64,000 nt of DNA from Monocercomonoides exilis (lineage: Eukaryota > Preaxostyla > Oxymonadida > Polymastigidae), in assembly GCA_001643675.2 (NCBI GenBank), contig LSRY02000036.1, positions 415,501-479,500 on the forward strand, given 5' to 3'. Position 1 is the stretch's first letter. Each line of letters opens with the position of its first letter. Both the position numbers and the translations under genes were made by a program. The notes under the pieces are model-generated. The model searched no databases. It was not told the DNA's origin and saw only the letters and a list, made by a program, of their open reading frames with translations. This document shows positions 46,788-59,200 of this stretch, piece by piece.

Positions 46788-47561
46788 AGAGAGAGAGAGA
46801 GAGAGCGCCGAAGATGGTGCTTGGGTAGTTGTTTATCTTGTGTATTCACTTTCTCACTTTCTTTCTTTCTTTCTTTTTCTTTCATTTTCTTTTCATATCT
46901 TATCTTCATTTTCTCTTTCTTCTCCATTCATCATCATCATCATCATTTGCTTTCATTTGCCTTCATTTGTGAAAGCTGTGCCTTCTGTTGGATGGTGAGT
47001 GTGATTGCAAGTGTTTGCAGTCAGCAGCATCATCCATCTTTTATTCAATGCAATTTGTGTGTGCACTTTTTAGAGCTCTTTGTGTGCTGCCCTGCGCCTC
47101 TTATCCATTTTCCATAAGTATTTTTCGCATTTTCGTTTTTTTGTTGAATTTTTATTGTTTTGTCGTCTTTTATGTTTTTTGAGTCTTTGCGTTTTCGATG
47201 AGTTATGAATGGCTTTTCGTGTGTTTTTTTATGGTTTGCTGGGTTTTCGTTGGACTGCAAACGCGTTTTCCACACTCTCATCAGAAGATGAGCGTTTTTT
47301 TCTCCATTAATAGTATTTTCGTGTGCAACAGCTGGCTTTCTTTTTTTTTTCCCTTGTTCTTGTTCTTTCATTTGTGCCTCTTTCCTCTCGGAACAAGTGA
47401 AAAGGAAATTTAAAAAAAAAAATCAAAAAAAGTATTTAAAAAAAAAAAAGGTGAAATGAAGTGAAATGAAATGAAAGCAAAGAAGAAGAAGAAGAAGAAG
47501 GCAGAGCCAGCAGTTGTGGATTACCCCCAAAAAGGAGATGCCAACAGCCCCTTTCCTTTGG
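46788..47561. other. Spacer between beta-helix gene and XPB fragment
   Basis: Mirror of 17060-17831. It contains (AG)n just after the stop, CTTT-rich runs and CAT repeats. I see no supportable gene. On the left arm the same DNA is the shared 3' flank of the convergent XPB and beta-helix genes. Confidence 0.5.
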
Positions 47562-47654
47562 CTATTCTCGCTTGAACAGCTCTGCCCCCTTCTTCCTCAT
47601 CCTCTCCTCTTCTCGGTTGTACTTCGCAAAGAACTTCGACTGCTTCTTCTGCTG
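47562..47654 (-). pseudogene. Truncated duplicate of the XPB 3' end
   Basis: These 93 nt reproduce the last 30 codons and TAG of XPB ([19 protein letters not shown]... at 16967-17059) on the minus strand and stop abruptly at the palindrome boundary. The upstream sequence is unrelated, so the fragment has no promoter, no start and no helicase domain. It is a scar marking where the inverted duplication broke within XPB. Confidence 0.9.
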
Positions 47655-47767
47655 GCGCTCTTCGTATATCAAAATGGAAGTTACAAAACGTCATTATTGA
47701 GATGAAAGATAATTATCAAGTTATATTCTAATCTCCTCTTTGAATCAATTTCCTGTTGATTGCTTCA

Positions 47768-50700
47768 TCAAAAGGGAGTTAAATATGAATCTCTATCAGT
47801 GTCATAGTCATCGAAGGAATCGTCAGTATCTGCTTTGCTGACTCTTGATGTGCTTTCGTCAAACTGGCCTGTTGTCTTAGCATCTTCTTTCTTCTTCTTG
47901 TTGCTGTTGTGCTCCGACTCAACACTTGAATGATCATCAAAACGAAGATTGCCAAATGGCGTTGTCCTGTCGTCTTCATCAAAATACGCATCGTCGTCAA
48001 AATCGTCTTCCGCATAATTATTGTTTGTGCTAGCTTCTGTTTTGCTCATTTCATTGTGCTCTTCCTCTTTTCCTTCAGCTGGCTTTTCTTCTTTTTTATT
48101 CTCTTCAATTGTTTTATCTTCTTTTCCTTTTTCGTTTTCTTTCATTTCTTCGATTTTCTTGTTCTCATTCTCTTTCTCTTGATTTTTAAGAAATCCTTCG
48201 CCATTGAAATTAAAGCCGCCATTCTCTTCTGATTCAGCATTATCGCTCTTTTCCTCCTCTTCTACGTCTTCGTCTCTCCAATCGCCTTCAACTTCCTCGC
48301 CTTTTTCACTCACTTCACTTTTTGTTGAAGATTTCCGACTTCCGATATCAAAGTTATCTGGACGATCTCTTTGGAAAGCGTCTCCTTCATCCATCACTTC
48401 TGGTTGGAATTCATTCAAATCTTCTATTTCTTCATCCAATTTAAGGTGTTTCTGGCTATTTTCTCTGCTGTTGCTTGCAGATCTCATTTCAAATGCATTC
48501 GTTTTCTCAATCTCTTCCTTCTCTTCCTCTTTTTCTTTTTCTTTTTCTTTTTCTTTTGTTGCTTCTTCTTTAACTTCGTCTTTTCTAGAAGAAATTGTGT
48601 TCGAATGTTTGAATTCATCATTTAACACGTCATCGTCAGGCCAATCATTTTTATTTCTTTGGAATCCTTTAACACTTCCTTTACTGTTAACTGAGCTTTT
48701 TTCTTCTTTTCTTGCTTCATTTTCCTCTTCATCATTGTTATCATCATCATCTTCTTCTTCTTCTTCTTCTTCTTCTTCTTCTTCCTTCTCAAAATTATTT
48801 TCTTTGCTTTTTATTTCTTTTTTCCTTTGTGATTCCTTTTCAATTTCACCAGCACTTCTGCCACTTTCTTTCAAAGAAGTTTTCGAACCTTCGCGCGACA
48901 TTTGATTTCTCTCATTCAAAACAGAATGTTCCTCTTCATCCAAATCTTTTGACTCGGAAAGCAGAGTTTCTGAATACTTCCTCTGCAATTCTTTCAATTC
49001 TTGGTATTTTGAAGAAATATCATCGTATTTCAGTTTGGCTTTAACATCTTTTGATTCTTCTTCTTCTTCTTCTTCTTCTTCATTTTCGTCTGTCTTCTGA
49101 AAATGTTGTTCCTTTTTTGTTTCTCTTCTTCTTTCGTCCTGTTTTTTGTTATCTTTTCTCGTTTTGCATTCAGTCTTTCGAGGTTTGCCTTTAAATTTCT
49201 CAGATTTGGCGCGTTTTTTGTTGGGGACAAATTCGTTTTCCTCTTCTTCTTCCTCATCATCATCTTCTTCTTCCTCTTCTTCTTCCATTTCTTCATCTTC
49301 CTCTTCCTCTGTTTCTTCTTCTTCCTCTTCGTCATCATTATCTTCATCGTGTTCTTCTTCATCGCTTAATTCATCTTCAAAACTTGTTTTCTCATCTTCC
49401 ACAATTTCAGACTCATCTCTTCTTTTCTTTTTATTTCCTGTTTTCTTCTTCTTCTTCTGAGTCTTCTTCTGCTTCATTTTCTCCTTCTCCTTTTTTTCAT
49501 TCAATCCTTTCCTTCTTGTTTTGCCTGTTTCGTTCTCCTTCTCTCCCGATGCTTCTCTTCTCAGCAGAATTCTCCTTCTCTCTGCATCCACCCCATGTAG
49601 CAGCTCAAACTCTCTCTCAGCCTCCTTGTCGTACTCTTCCCACAACAAATCAGATCTGTTTGATTCGGTCTCTGAATAGCTTGCTTTATGCTTTTCTTTG
49701 CCTTTATCCTTATCTTCAGCTGCAATGTGCTGAAGTTGCAAAGGAAGCGATGAATATTTCGAAGGGGGAATTGATTTTGTGTTTGAATTTTGAGAATATG
49801 GCTGTTGAATTGGCGATGCTCCATAACCCTGGTTGGGCAGCCAAATTGATGAAGAGGCAGAAGCAGAGGCAGAGGCAGAGGCAGAGGAAGAAGTGGATGC
49901 AGATGGCTGAAGAGAAGAAGGAGAGCTGAGAAATGACGAAGGAGGACGAGAGTCTCGAAGGAAATCCGAAGAATAAGGAGAAGGAGAAGGAGAAGAAGAT
50001 GTTGTTGTTGATGATGATGAATATAAGCCAGGCTGAAATGAAATATCAGAAGAAGGGAAAGATGAAGAAGAAAATAAACTTGATGAAGGTTGATATGAAG
50101 AAGAAGAGGGAAAACTTGTGTTTTGAATGGATTGTGGTGCAGAATATGAAGTGCTGAAAGGCAAATTGGATGGTTTGCCTGTAAAATTACTTAAGAAATT
50201 GTCATTTGATGTTCGCGCTGATGAAGAATAAGGTAAATCGTATGTTGCAACTTGTGAAGGATATTGCGATGAAGGATCAAACACATTTTTCCCTGCTGTT
50301 GAATGGAAAATGGATGCAACAGGTGAAACTGAGGAGGAGGAGGAAGAAGAAGAAGAAGAATCAAGTCCATAGTTTGAACTGGCTTTTAAGTCTTTTGAAT
50401 AAGGTTCTTCAAGCAAAGTAGCAGCAGCGGAGGGAGGTGAAGGAAGAGAGGGAGGAAGGGTGTTGGGAGAAGCGAAGCGATCAGACGAAGAGAGGGGCAA
50501 CGGAAAATCCTGAGAACTTATGTTTTTCTGATGTGATTGGCGTTTGGCTGGAGAAGAGGAGGAAGAAAGTTCTGTTTGGAAAGGTGATAATCCTGAGGAA
50601 GAAGAAAAGATGTTCGAATAGTCTGTTTTTTGGCTTTCATAAGGAAATGCTGTGGATTCTTTGGATGAAGAAAGCTTCGCGCTTTTATTTATTGGCAACA

Positions 50701-52115
50701 CTTCTTCTTTTTCTTTTCCTTCTTCTTTTCCTTCTTCTTCTTCTTCAAAAAGTGGCTCAACAACAGTCGTCCATTTAGCTTTCTTTGATTCATCGCTTTG
50801 TTGTTGGGCTTTTGACATTTTTGTGTTTTTTGTGCTTTTCTTCTTTTTTGACTTCGTCTGTTGGTCATTCTGTTTGAGTTCTTCTGCTTTAATCAGCTCC
50901 TGCATATGTGCTATCTTTTCATCCAATTCAAGCTCCTCCTTTTCAAGCTTCACAAAGTCGTTGATAGAAAATATTGATTCACAAATAGTTTACATGCACA
51001 CACACACACAAAAAAAAGAAAAGAAAAGAAAAGAAAAGAAAAGAAAAGAAAAGAAAAGAAAAGAAAAGAAAAGAAAAGAAAAGAAAAGAAAAGAAAAAGA
51101 AAAAGAAAAGATAAAACATTTTAAAAAAATAAGTGATGTATTAAAAAGCAAACTTCTTCTCTTTCTTGTTGCAACTGTTTCAGTTTGTCTGAATAACTCT
51201 CTTCGATTTTCCTTTTTATTCGTGTTTCTTCCACTTTCAGTGCTGCTTCGACCTTAAATAAACATTAATATTCAAAAAAATGAAAATTTCCGCAAACTTT
51301 CTGTTTTGCAAGAAGTTCTGCTTGCTGCTTGGATTCGATGCGAATACGGTCCATCTTTTGCTGCGCCTGATTGAAGTAATTTTCAGTTTGTTTTATAAAG
51401 CATTGTTATTCGTAAAATAACTTGTGATTCATACTATTCTCTGTGAATCTTCTCTTTCTCTTCGTAAAGCTTCGAATTCTGATTGAATTTCGTCTTTTGA
51501 AATCAAATCTGCTTTGAATAAAATATTAATTTCGAAGATAAAAAAAAGAACTACTTTTTCTTCCTTCTTTCATAATGGCAACATTTTCTTCACTTAGCAA
51601 CTTTTCTTTCCCAAGTTTTTTCAAGCAACTCATAAAACGAATCAATAACGGTGGATTGCTTTTTGTAAGTTCATCATTTTCAGGATGAATCTGCGATTAT
51701 GAAAATGTGGAATTAAAAGTGTCAAAAAATTTTTCGGCAAACCAATTGTTCAAAAAGATAAGAACTTTCAGGACCTATCTTCAACATATGAAGTATTTCA
51801 ATGTCCGATAATGATATTAAATCTCTCGATATTTCTCCCTCGGTGGAAAAAACGTTTGCAGTTGAATTATATCCTTGCCATTGAAAAAATTGTGCAATCA
51901 TTGCATCAATTGCCTGGCATGTTAGAGTTTTTGGTTTTGTTTCGGAAAAGTCTCGTTTTTTAAGGACAGTTTCCAGCAAAGAGCCACGAACTTCAGTCTA
52001 TTTTAACTATTCTGTAAATTATCAAAATTGCTCAATTACAAACCTGAACTTTTTTTAAAATTCCTTTTTTTCTCAAAAATTGATGAACCAAATCTCTTGT
52101 TTCTTCATCAGCCAT
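47768..52115 (-). CDS. OFD1-like centriolar protein (TOF-LisH plus long coiled coil), seven exons
   Basis: Exons in transcript order: 52115-52044, 51997-51743, 51690-51555, 51511-51435, 51366-51298, 51252-51154, 50947-47768. They join in frame to 1295 aa. Residues 1-110 match the TON1/OFD1/FOP N-terminal plus LisH layout: EETRDLVHQFLRKKGILKKV, then MIAQFFQWQGYNSTANVFS, then ILHMLKI, followed by a PLLIRFMSCLKKLG segment as in OFD1. Next comes Glu/Lys/Gln coiled coil, then a large Ser-rich and very acidic C-terminal half. OFD1 family proteins act at centriole/basal-body ends in ciliogenesis, implying a flagellate stage. Four of six introns begin GTTTG. Acceptor-like TTTAG upstream of the ATG leaves a 5' exon possible. 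The stop at 47768 is 114 bp from the palindrome edge. Confidence 0.75.
51011..51107. repeat. (AAAAG)n microsatellite in OFD1-like intron 6
   Basis: About 18-19 tandem AAAAG units lie wholly inside the 206-nt last intron (50948-51153) of the OFD1-like gene, which explains why that intron is longer than the others. Confidence 0.9.
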
Positions 52116-52340
52116 CAATCCAAATGAAGCTAAATAAAATTTTGAAACTGATTGAAAATATTATGGTAATATCAAAAAGGGTTGAAATCTTTGATTATAG
52201 TTAATGAATGAATTTCCTAAAAATCGTTCAATTTGATTGTAGAAAATTGAAGCAGAAAGGTCATATTCTGGATCATTGATGATATGGAAAATACTCAAAA
52301 TCAAAATTTGTATTTCGACTTTTTTCTTCCATGTTGACAA

Positions 52341-53737
52341 CTATCTTCGAATTTTTCTTTTGAAAATAATAGAAGGCAAAGAAAATATTGTGTCTAAACT
52401 AATGATACTGTCCTCGTACCCTTCTTCCTCCAATTTTTCGAAAAGCTCTCTTTTTGCTATTTTTCTTTTTATTTCACAATTTTCTTCAATCATCTTTTCA
52501 TTAATCCGATTTAAGAGCAAAGATAAAAATTCTGTGCATGTATATACTTGGATTCTTACCAAAGTTGGATGATTTAGCACAGCAAAAATAACCTCAATTG
52601 CGCCTTCTCTCATCAATTCATTGATGATTTCCATTTCTGTTGTAATCATCTTTGAAAAATGTTCAACGCAGTTGATAAACAATTCTTTCTGTTCGTCCTT
52701 TGCAATTCTGCACAAATTCACCAAAGATGCAGCCAGCTTTGAGTATTCATCTCCTAGTGATTCAAATCTGCGCATGTTGAAAAAATACCAAAGATTAGTC
52801 AGCCATCTCTTTATTATTGATTCCTCTTTCGTATGTTTTTGTGCCTCCTTTTTCTGCATGTCCATCTTTCCGTCCAATTCTTCCACTTCTCTCGCTGCTT
52901 CTCTCACAAAGTGCAGCTCTTTAACAACGACATCTTCCAGTTCTCTATTCTCATTCAATCTGAACATAAGAAACATCCAAGCAGATTGATATGCAAGTTG
53001 TGAAAGATTATGATACGTCTGATGATATTTTATAATTTCAGTGATTTCATTTTGATACAATTCTTTGTCTATTTTTTCCTTCATATAATTCCAAAATTAA
53101 TAAAAGAAGAAATTGCTTGATAAAATAAAACAAAGCTACAACATCAAAATGCATACGTCACGCACACAAATGGTACTTAAAGCCAATAACGCTATCTCCA
53201 CTTCTTTTCTAACTTTTTCAGATTCCCCTTTTCTCAAAGAAACTGTAAAAAGAACAGGAATGCTAATTGAAAGCAAGACTTTAGATAAATTATTCCTTTT
53301 TCCGAATAGTAAGAAATAGCATTCGCAAAGATCAGTCAATACATTTTCATTCTTTTCTTCTTTTTTTTCCTCTCCTTCAATTATCAAATGCTTCAATCTT
53401 TTGCGTAACGAAGAATTTTGTGATTCATAAATCCATTTGTCATTAGCAATATGATAGAATCCAATATTCTTTAAAAGCAAAATTGCATGTTCCAAAGATA
53501 AATTCTTCTTTTCGATCATTTCATTTATTTCATTAAAAAATTCCTTTGGTAATGCATGATGAAATTCCCTTTCGCTCATCCTGTCCACTAAAGCATTCAT
53601 TTCATTAATTTTTGTTCTTTGTTTTGCGTCACACGCGTTTTCAAGTTCATTAAACAATTCTTCATCATTTTAAATGAGTCACATTCTGGTGAAATAAGTA
53701 AATTTTGCATACCAAAAAAAAGTTTCGGAACAGGCAT
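52341..53737 (-). CDS. ARM-like family paralog 3, two exons, one frameshift
   Basis: Exon 1 is 53157-53737 and exon 2 is 52341-53078; the intron is GTATGC...ATGAAG (79 nt). It shares blocks with the palindrome genes: LFNELENAC, LCECYFLLFG, ALLALSTI, then IIKYHQTYHNLSQLAYQSAW and KELHFVREAAREVEEL. Reading starts at ATG 53737 (MPVPKLFFGMQNLLISPECD), but one base is missing in the A run at 53668-53671; the family frame resumes at NDEELFNELENAC. The same kind of homopolymer slip breaks genes elsewhere in the window, so I treat it as a probable sequencing error, though a recent pseudogene is possible. It is diverged and AT-rich compared with the palindrome copies. Function is unknown. Confidence 0.7.
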
Positions 53738-54628
53738 CTTTAACAAATATTAATCAAAATATGAGTTTCAAAACCATTTTGAAAATTCAAATTTGTTTAA
53801 AATCTTGATAAAAATTGTTATAATTCCATTTATGTTTTTAATACCTTTTGAATTCTTTTTATAATTCTCATGCTGCACAAGTTATGTTTGCAATATGGGA
53901 CAGAATTCTTGCATTAATGAAAAATTCAATGTTTTGTACCAAACTTTTACCGAAATCACATCATTATAAATCATCCGTAACATTGCAAATAATAACAAAA
54001 AATTCAAAAATTGAAAAATTTAAAAATATAGTATGGAACAAAATTCATAAAGCTAAATATTTAATCCCATTTGCTCGATAAATGGTGTCTCTAATTTGAT
54101 TAGTCACAAATTTATAAAAATTCAGTCTTTCTTCGGAAAAAAAAAGATAGAGAGAGAGAGAGAGAGAGAAATGAAAGAAATTGAATAGAAAGAAAAGAAA
54201 AGCATTCTGACTCTCCAAGCTCCTCAGTTTATTTTGTTTTTCAATAATTTTGAGGTGAATTAGTAGTCTTTGTTGCCATGTTAAACATTTTGCAATGAAA
54301 GCAGAAAAATATGGGGGAAAATTTAGACTTTCAAACTTTTTCTGAACAAAAGGCATTGAAGAATTGATACACTCATAACTTTTCTGAACTTTCTCAGATT
54401 TCAGAATAAATAAGATTCTCATTTCTGCAAACATGCATCATTGAAATAAAGACATTAAGAATTGAGACATTTCATGAATGTCAAAAAATGGACCCATTTT
54501 TATTGAATTTTTGATCACAAAAAGTTCATCAATGATGTATAATTTTTCAATGAAAAAACCTGAAGTCAAGTATTTTGTCGCATTTGGTCCCAAATGACAA
54601 AACAAAACAAAACAAAAAATAATAATAA
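53738..54628. other. Intergenic region
   Basis: AT-rich, with (AG)n at about 54149-54170. The minus-strand frame 54045-54434 and the plus-strand frame 53848-54081 have no recognisable features. I see no supportable gene. Confidence 0.5.
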
Positions 54629-54630
54629 TA

Positions 54631-55026
54631 CAGATATCGCAAAAAATACCGGACATCACTCAAAATACCGGACAAGATCGTTTTCTCAATAACTGCAAGA
54701 GGAATAATTCTGACAATTTTCCTCAAAACACATCTCATCAATACAAACTCACGTGACAAACAAGACTTTCATGACTTCCTCGTTTATGCTCGGAAAATAA
54801 TTATTAAAAATTCTTTGGGAAACTCAAAATCCACTTTCTCCGAAATTTTAAAAATTGATATTTCTGAGCAAAAACGAGGAAGTCATGAAAGTCTTGTTTG
54901 TCACGTGAGTTTGTATTGATGAGATGTATTTTGAGGAAAATTGTCAGAATTATTCCTCTTGCAGTTATTGAGAAAACGATCTTGTCCAATATTTTGTGCG
55001 ATGTCAGGTATTTTATGCGATATCTG
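54631..55026. mobile_element. 396-bp foldback MITE, copy 2
   Basis: Diverged relative of the element at 32097-32492, with the same length and termini (CAGATATCGC/GCGATATCTG), the same internal ACCGGACA, CACGTGA and CAAACTCACGTGACA-type arm motifs, and TA flanks (54629-54630, 55027-55028) within a TAA repeat. The hairpin arms have accumulated mismatches (for example ACCGGACA against the reverse complement of TGTCCAAT), so it looks older than the central copy. Confidence 0.75.
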
Positions 55027-55440
55027 TAATAATAATAATAATAAAATCATTGTAGTGACAGATTTAACGTTTGAAAATAAAAAAGATTTTTTTTATCAGT
55101 TCATCTTTTCGAAGATATCATTATTCAGTTTTTTCTGAATGAAAATCACCAAAGATGATCCTTAAGTTCAATTTCTATAAACAAAATTTCATCAAAAATT
55201 CACAAATTATAATTAAACAATGTCAATGTTCAAATTATCAAATCTCTTTAAAAAACGATTTTTTTCAGATAAACGATAATTCACTCACTTTTCTTCTTTT
55301 TTCAATAAAAATTGTTTCGAACACAAGTTTTTTTTGAAAAAAAAACGTGCAATCAGAAGATATCAAAATATGTCACTTTAACCTCGTGATTATGAAAAAA
55401 ATAAATTAATTAGAGAATTAAAAATTTTTTAACATGTTAA
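55027..55440. other. AT-rich intergenic region
   Basis: (AAT)n at the MITE edge, then poly-A/T-rich DNA. I see no gene. Confidence 0.5.
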
Positions 55441-55899
55441 CTATTCCCCATTCTTAGCTATATGTGGTAATCCAAAACCAGATAGAGAAGAAAGAAATGA
55501 AGTGATCTCTTTCTCAAAGCGAGCTTTTTCTTGCATTAATCGTTCATTTAATTTATTTTGTTCGAACTTTTTTGCATCAACTTCATTTTGAATTTCGTTA
55601 AATTGATCTTCAATTTCTCTGAATCGAAAAAAGTTGTTAAATAAAAAACTCAAGGAAAGACAAAACTGTATGGATTCACTTGCTTCTGTAAGTAAATCTT
55701 GAATTCTTATTGCAAGTTCTATTGAATACAAATCAATGCACAGTTTGATTTTTGAAAAGATCACAAAATTATAATTTCAAAATGAACACGCTATTCAACC
55801 TTTAAAAAGTTCTACAGGGGAAGTAACAGATGCAAAAATATTAACAGTATTCGATACGTCTGACTTTTCTGACGATGCAGCTTCTTCAGGACTTAACAT
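55441..55899 (-). CDS. Small coiled-coil protein, two exons (125 aa)
   Basis: ATG at 55899 opens MLSPEEAASSEKSDVSNTVN. The intron GTTGAA...TTCAATAG (55719-55799) joins exon 55800-55899 to exon 55441-55718 in frame. The second exon is helical: LAIRIQDLLTEASESIQF, then a coiled coil with REIEDQFNEIQNEVDAKKFE and a C-terminal SFLSSLSGFGLPHIAKNGE. Size and helix content resemble small Mediator-type or tethering-complex subunits, but I cannot assign it. It is divergently arranged with the 56272 gene, about 370 bp apart. Confidence 0.5.
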
Positions 55900-56271
55900 C
55901 TTGCTTATTCATTTTCCGGACATTCATCTTGGAAAGCGGGAGGGATCATCATTTACTGTATTCATGAACACTTTTGACGAAAGATGCTTCAGAACAATAT
56001 TTTTTAAAATTATTTTGCTTTTGTCACATTCATCAAAGAAGATGTTTTGACTCGATGGAATTTACCCATATTAAATTTTTGAACGAGTTTTTAAAAGTTA
56101 TTCAGTGAAAATCATCTTATTAAAAATCGAATACTTTTAAAAATCATACGAAGGTTCATTTATAAAATTTCTTTCAATTTTTTTTATATTATAGAATTTT
56201 TCAAAATCTGTTAATCATTTGAAAATTGATTTCTATGCTTTATCTGAAATATTTTTACAGAAATTCACAGG

Positions 56272-59200
56272 ATGTTGATTGGACATTGCTTTATATTACT
56301 GATTGGGCTGTTTTTCAATTGTTATGCGAGTCATTCTCCAATTGGTTTGTCCCATTTCCAAACAAATGAAATTCAATTCTTTTCATATTTTGCTTTATTT
56401 TGTACAGATATCTTTTCTTTATATACTGTTGGAGTCAATGATATTTCTACGTCTATATTTTACAATGTGGAGAAAAACAAACAATATTTTATCGATAAAT
56501 CTTTTCTGCATGTTCCTGCATTGATTTCAACGAGAAGCGCAGTTTTAAGAAGTCTAACAGTTCATTCCGAATATACAAATACTCGATTTTATGACAATAA
56601 AATTGGAAATAGTTTGTTTTTCTTTTAGTTCGAGAAAAATTGTAAAAAATAATTTACATTTTCATTTTGCAAAGAAAAATTAATTTTTGATTATGCAAAT
56701 TCACTAAATAAAATAACTAATGTTTCATCTTTGCAAGCTGAAAAAGGATATGAACCAGAACGTTTTTACCAGACGTTTTTATCAAATAAATATGAAGAAG
56801 AAAGTTCGAAATTCTCTGAATTTAGCGATTTCTGCGCGACGACTCAGCGATTGTTCAATATAGAAATAGCAAATGTTATAAAAAAGATTCAATATTTTAA
56901 ACCAACAACTCAACTTCTTCAAAGAAAAATGCTTATCTCTCGATTTAATAAACTTTTTAATGAGCGAAAGATAAATTTACAAAGTTGTTTGAATGAATAC
57001 GATTTTCAAAGAGAATCACTTTATCTGCAAATGGATGAAGTTTTAAATCATAGTGCTTCATTTCCCATTGTGTGCAACAGTTTCTAATTTTTTTAAAGTT
57101 CATCATTAATTTTTTTAAAGGGAGAAAATGGGCTTAATTCACAAGAAAAGGCTACATATCTGACGCAAAGAAATGTTCTAGTTAGTGAAATTCATAACCT
57201 TCAAAGGGAATGCAAAATAGGCTCTGATATAATTACGGATAATGTGATAAACAGAAACCAACGAAAACAATGCAGATCCATATTACCAAAAATTGAGAAA
57301 GAATTCAGCAAATGGGTTGAAGAGGCTGTTCTGCTGTTGAAAAAGAATTCTCCGTCTTTGAGTGCATCATCTTCTTTGATGAACGATGGTAGAATGACCA
57401 CAGCAATAATTAGCGACATGCTTGCAGTTCTATCTGTTATTTGTGAGACACTCAAAATTGCTCAGTCAAGCTTTGTTCTCGATGACTATCACAGACTCAG
57501 TTTTATGGACGAGTATGTTCTCAATGAACCAGAATTAACTTTTACTCGCAATTCATTGTCGACTCATCGGCCAAACGAGACGATTGTTTCGCTTAGCAAC
57601 AAGGAACTTTTTTTGGGCTTGTCAGCTGCAAACGAAAGCTTTACACGCTTATTCAATGCGGCAGCCAATCATTTTAATACACTGCAGGATTCTGATACTA
57701 ACGATGGAGAGAAAGAAATAATCCAAAAAGAACTGGAAAATCAGAATGAAGAAGAAGAAGAGGAGGAAGAAGGAGAAGAAGAAGAAGGCGTTCTTTTGAA
57801 CGGATGGATGGTTGAATCCAAAGTTACGTCTGTTTTTGATGTTGCTGTGCGATATGTTCGCTTTATAGGAACAAAATTACGTGAAACAGCTGAAGAGAGA
57901 ATGAATGCTTTCAAAATAGACAGAAATAGCATTGCAAATTTGCATCACAAGAATTCACTCACTAAATCAAAGAACGAAGAACCATCAGTTCATTCTCAAG
58001 TTCAGTCTCACTTTTTGCATCCGTTTTGGAGTTGTGTTCGCGACAGCCTGAATTCGATGCAGAATTTCCTTGCTTCACACGATCCAGCGCAGCCACTCAG
58101 CGTCTCGTCAGCCACAGCATTCCTCCACCCGTCGTCCTGCTTGTCGCACTTCAGAGACATACCCCAGTTCGACTTGGATTCTGCCTTCCCGCTTCTTGAC
58201 ACATCTCTTGAGTCATCGTTCTCTCAGAATGACAGACAGAACTTGCTTGAAGAAGAAAGCCTGGACACATTCACGATCCCTGGAACGACTGTTGCTGTGG
58301 ACAAGATAACTCCAAAGGCAGCAAATCAGTCATTTCTGTTGAACACACAGGCAAACTATTCTCTGATATCGCCTGCAGGAGCCATACGCCTCTCAAGGGA
58401 AAAGAAGCAGAGGAATGGGAAAGAGGAAAATTGGGTTGTGCTCAGATTTGGCTCTACGGTTGCATCCAGCAAATGGAAAACCGCGAAAGCAAAGACACTG
58501 AAGCAGATGAGAATTATTGCTGCTTCAAAAAGGTCAAAGGTAATGCTTGCTAATGCTTCGAATACTGAACAAGAGGGAGAAATAGGCAAAAAAGAAGAAG
58601 AGATAGTCAAAAAAGTGTGCATTTCCAGCGAATTTGAGCATCCTGTAACTGCACCCTGCATCCAAAAAGAAGTGGAACCTGTTCTAGTCGGGATTAGCGG
58701 ACGACGCCGTGATGAAGCAGCGCGAAGTGTCGGTGGGTTGAATTACGATGAGGTGATGAAGTGGAAAAAGCGAGTGTCGCTTGAAGAGTACAGAAGGCGG
58801 ACAGCGCTGAGCATCCGGTCGCATCCGCTGGAGTGGACATACAAAACTGGCAGTAATTATAACACAGTGATGGAGAATAATCCGAGATTGTCGCCATTTG
58901 TGAAAGATGAGAAGCAATTCGGAGATAAGAAGATCCACTACATGCCTTGGGGATACCGCAAGGATCCCTTGTCGGCAGAGATGTACATCTGCACAGAGCC
59001 AGCAGAGATGCTTCTGAGGCGGAACAACTGCACATTCTTAGCCTGCCGCGAAGAAGGATTCTGGCTGAACAAAAGACAAGGGCACCAATGTGAAGAGATG
59101 GTGGGTGAGTATGTTCCAGTGGGATCAAACATTAAACAGCCGTGCAATCCAATCACAAATGACATGGTGTTCATACCAGGAAGACAGTCAGAACCAGACA

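Larger units (their letters stand above)
32295..47654 (-). repeat. Right arm of ~30.7-kb palindrome
   Basis: Reverse-complement partner of the left arm. It ends at 47654 within CAGCAGAAGAAGCAGTCGAA of the XPB last exon. Beyond that point the sequence is unique and leads within 114 bp to the stop of the OFD1-like gene. It is slightly longer than the left arm owing to tandem-repeat expansions, for example in the proline-rich tail near 46685-46715. Confidence 0.95.

Noticed and set aside
55600-55660. A 31-nt intron in the small coiled-coil gene (GTTTTTTATT...TTCAG)
   Set aside because: Removing it breaks the frame of the downstream coiled coil; reading through keeps it.
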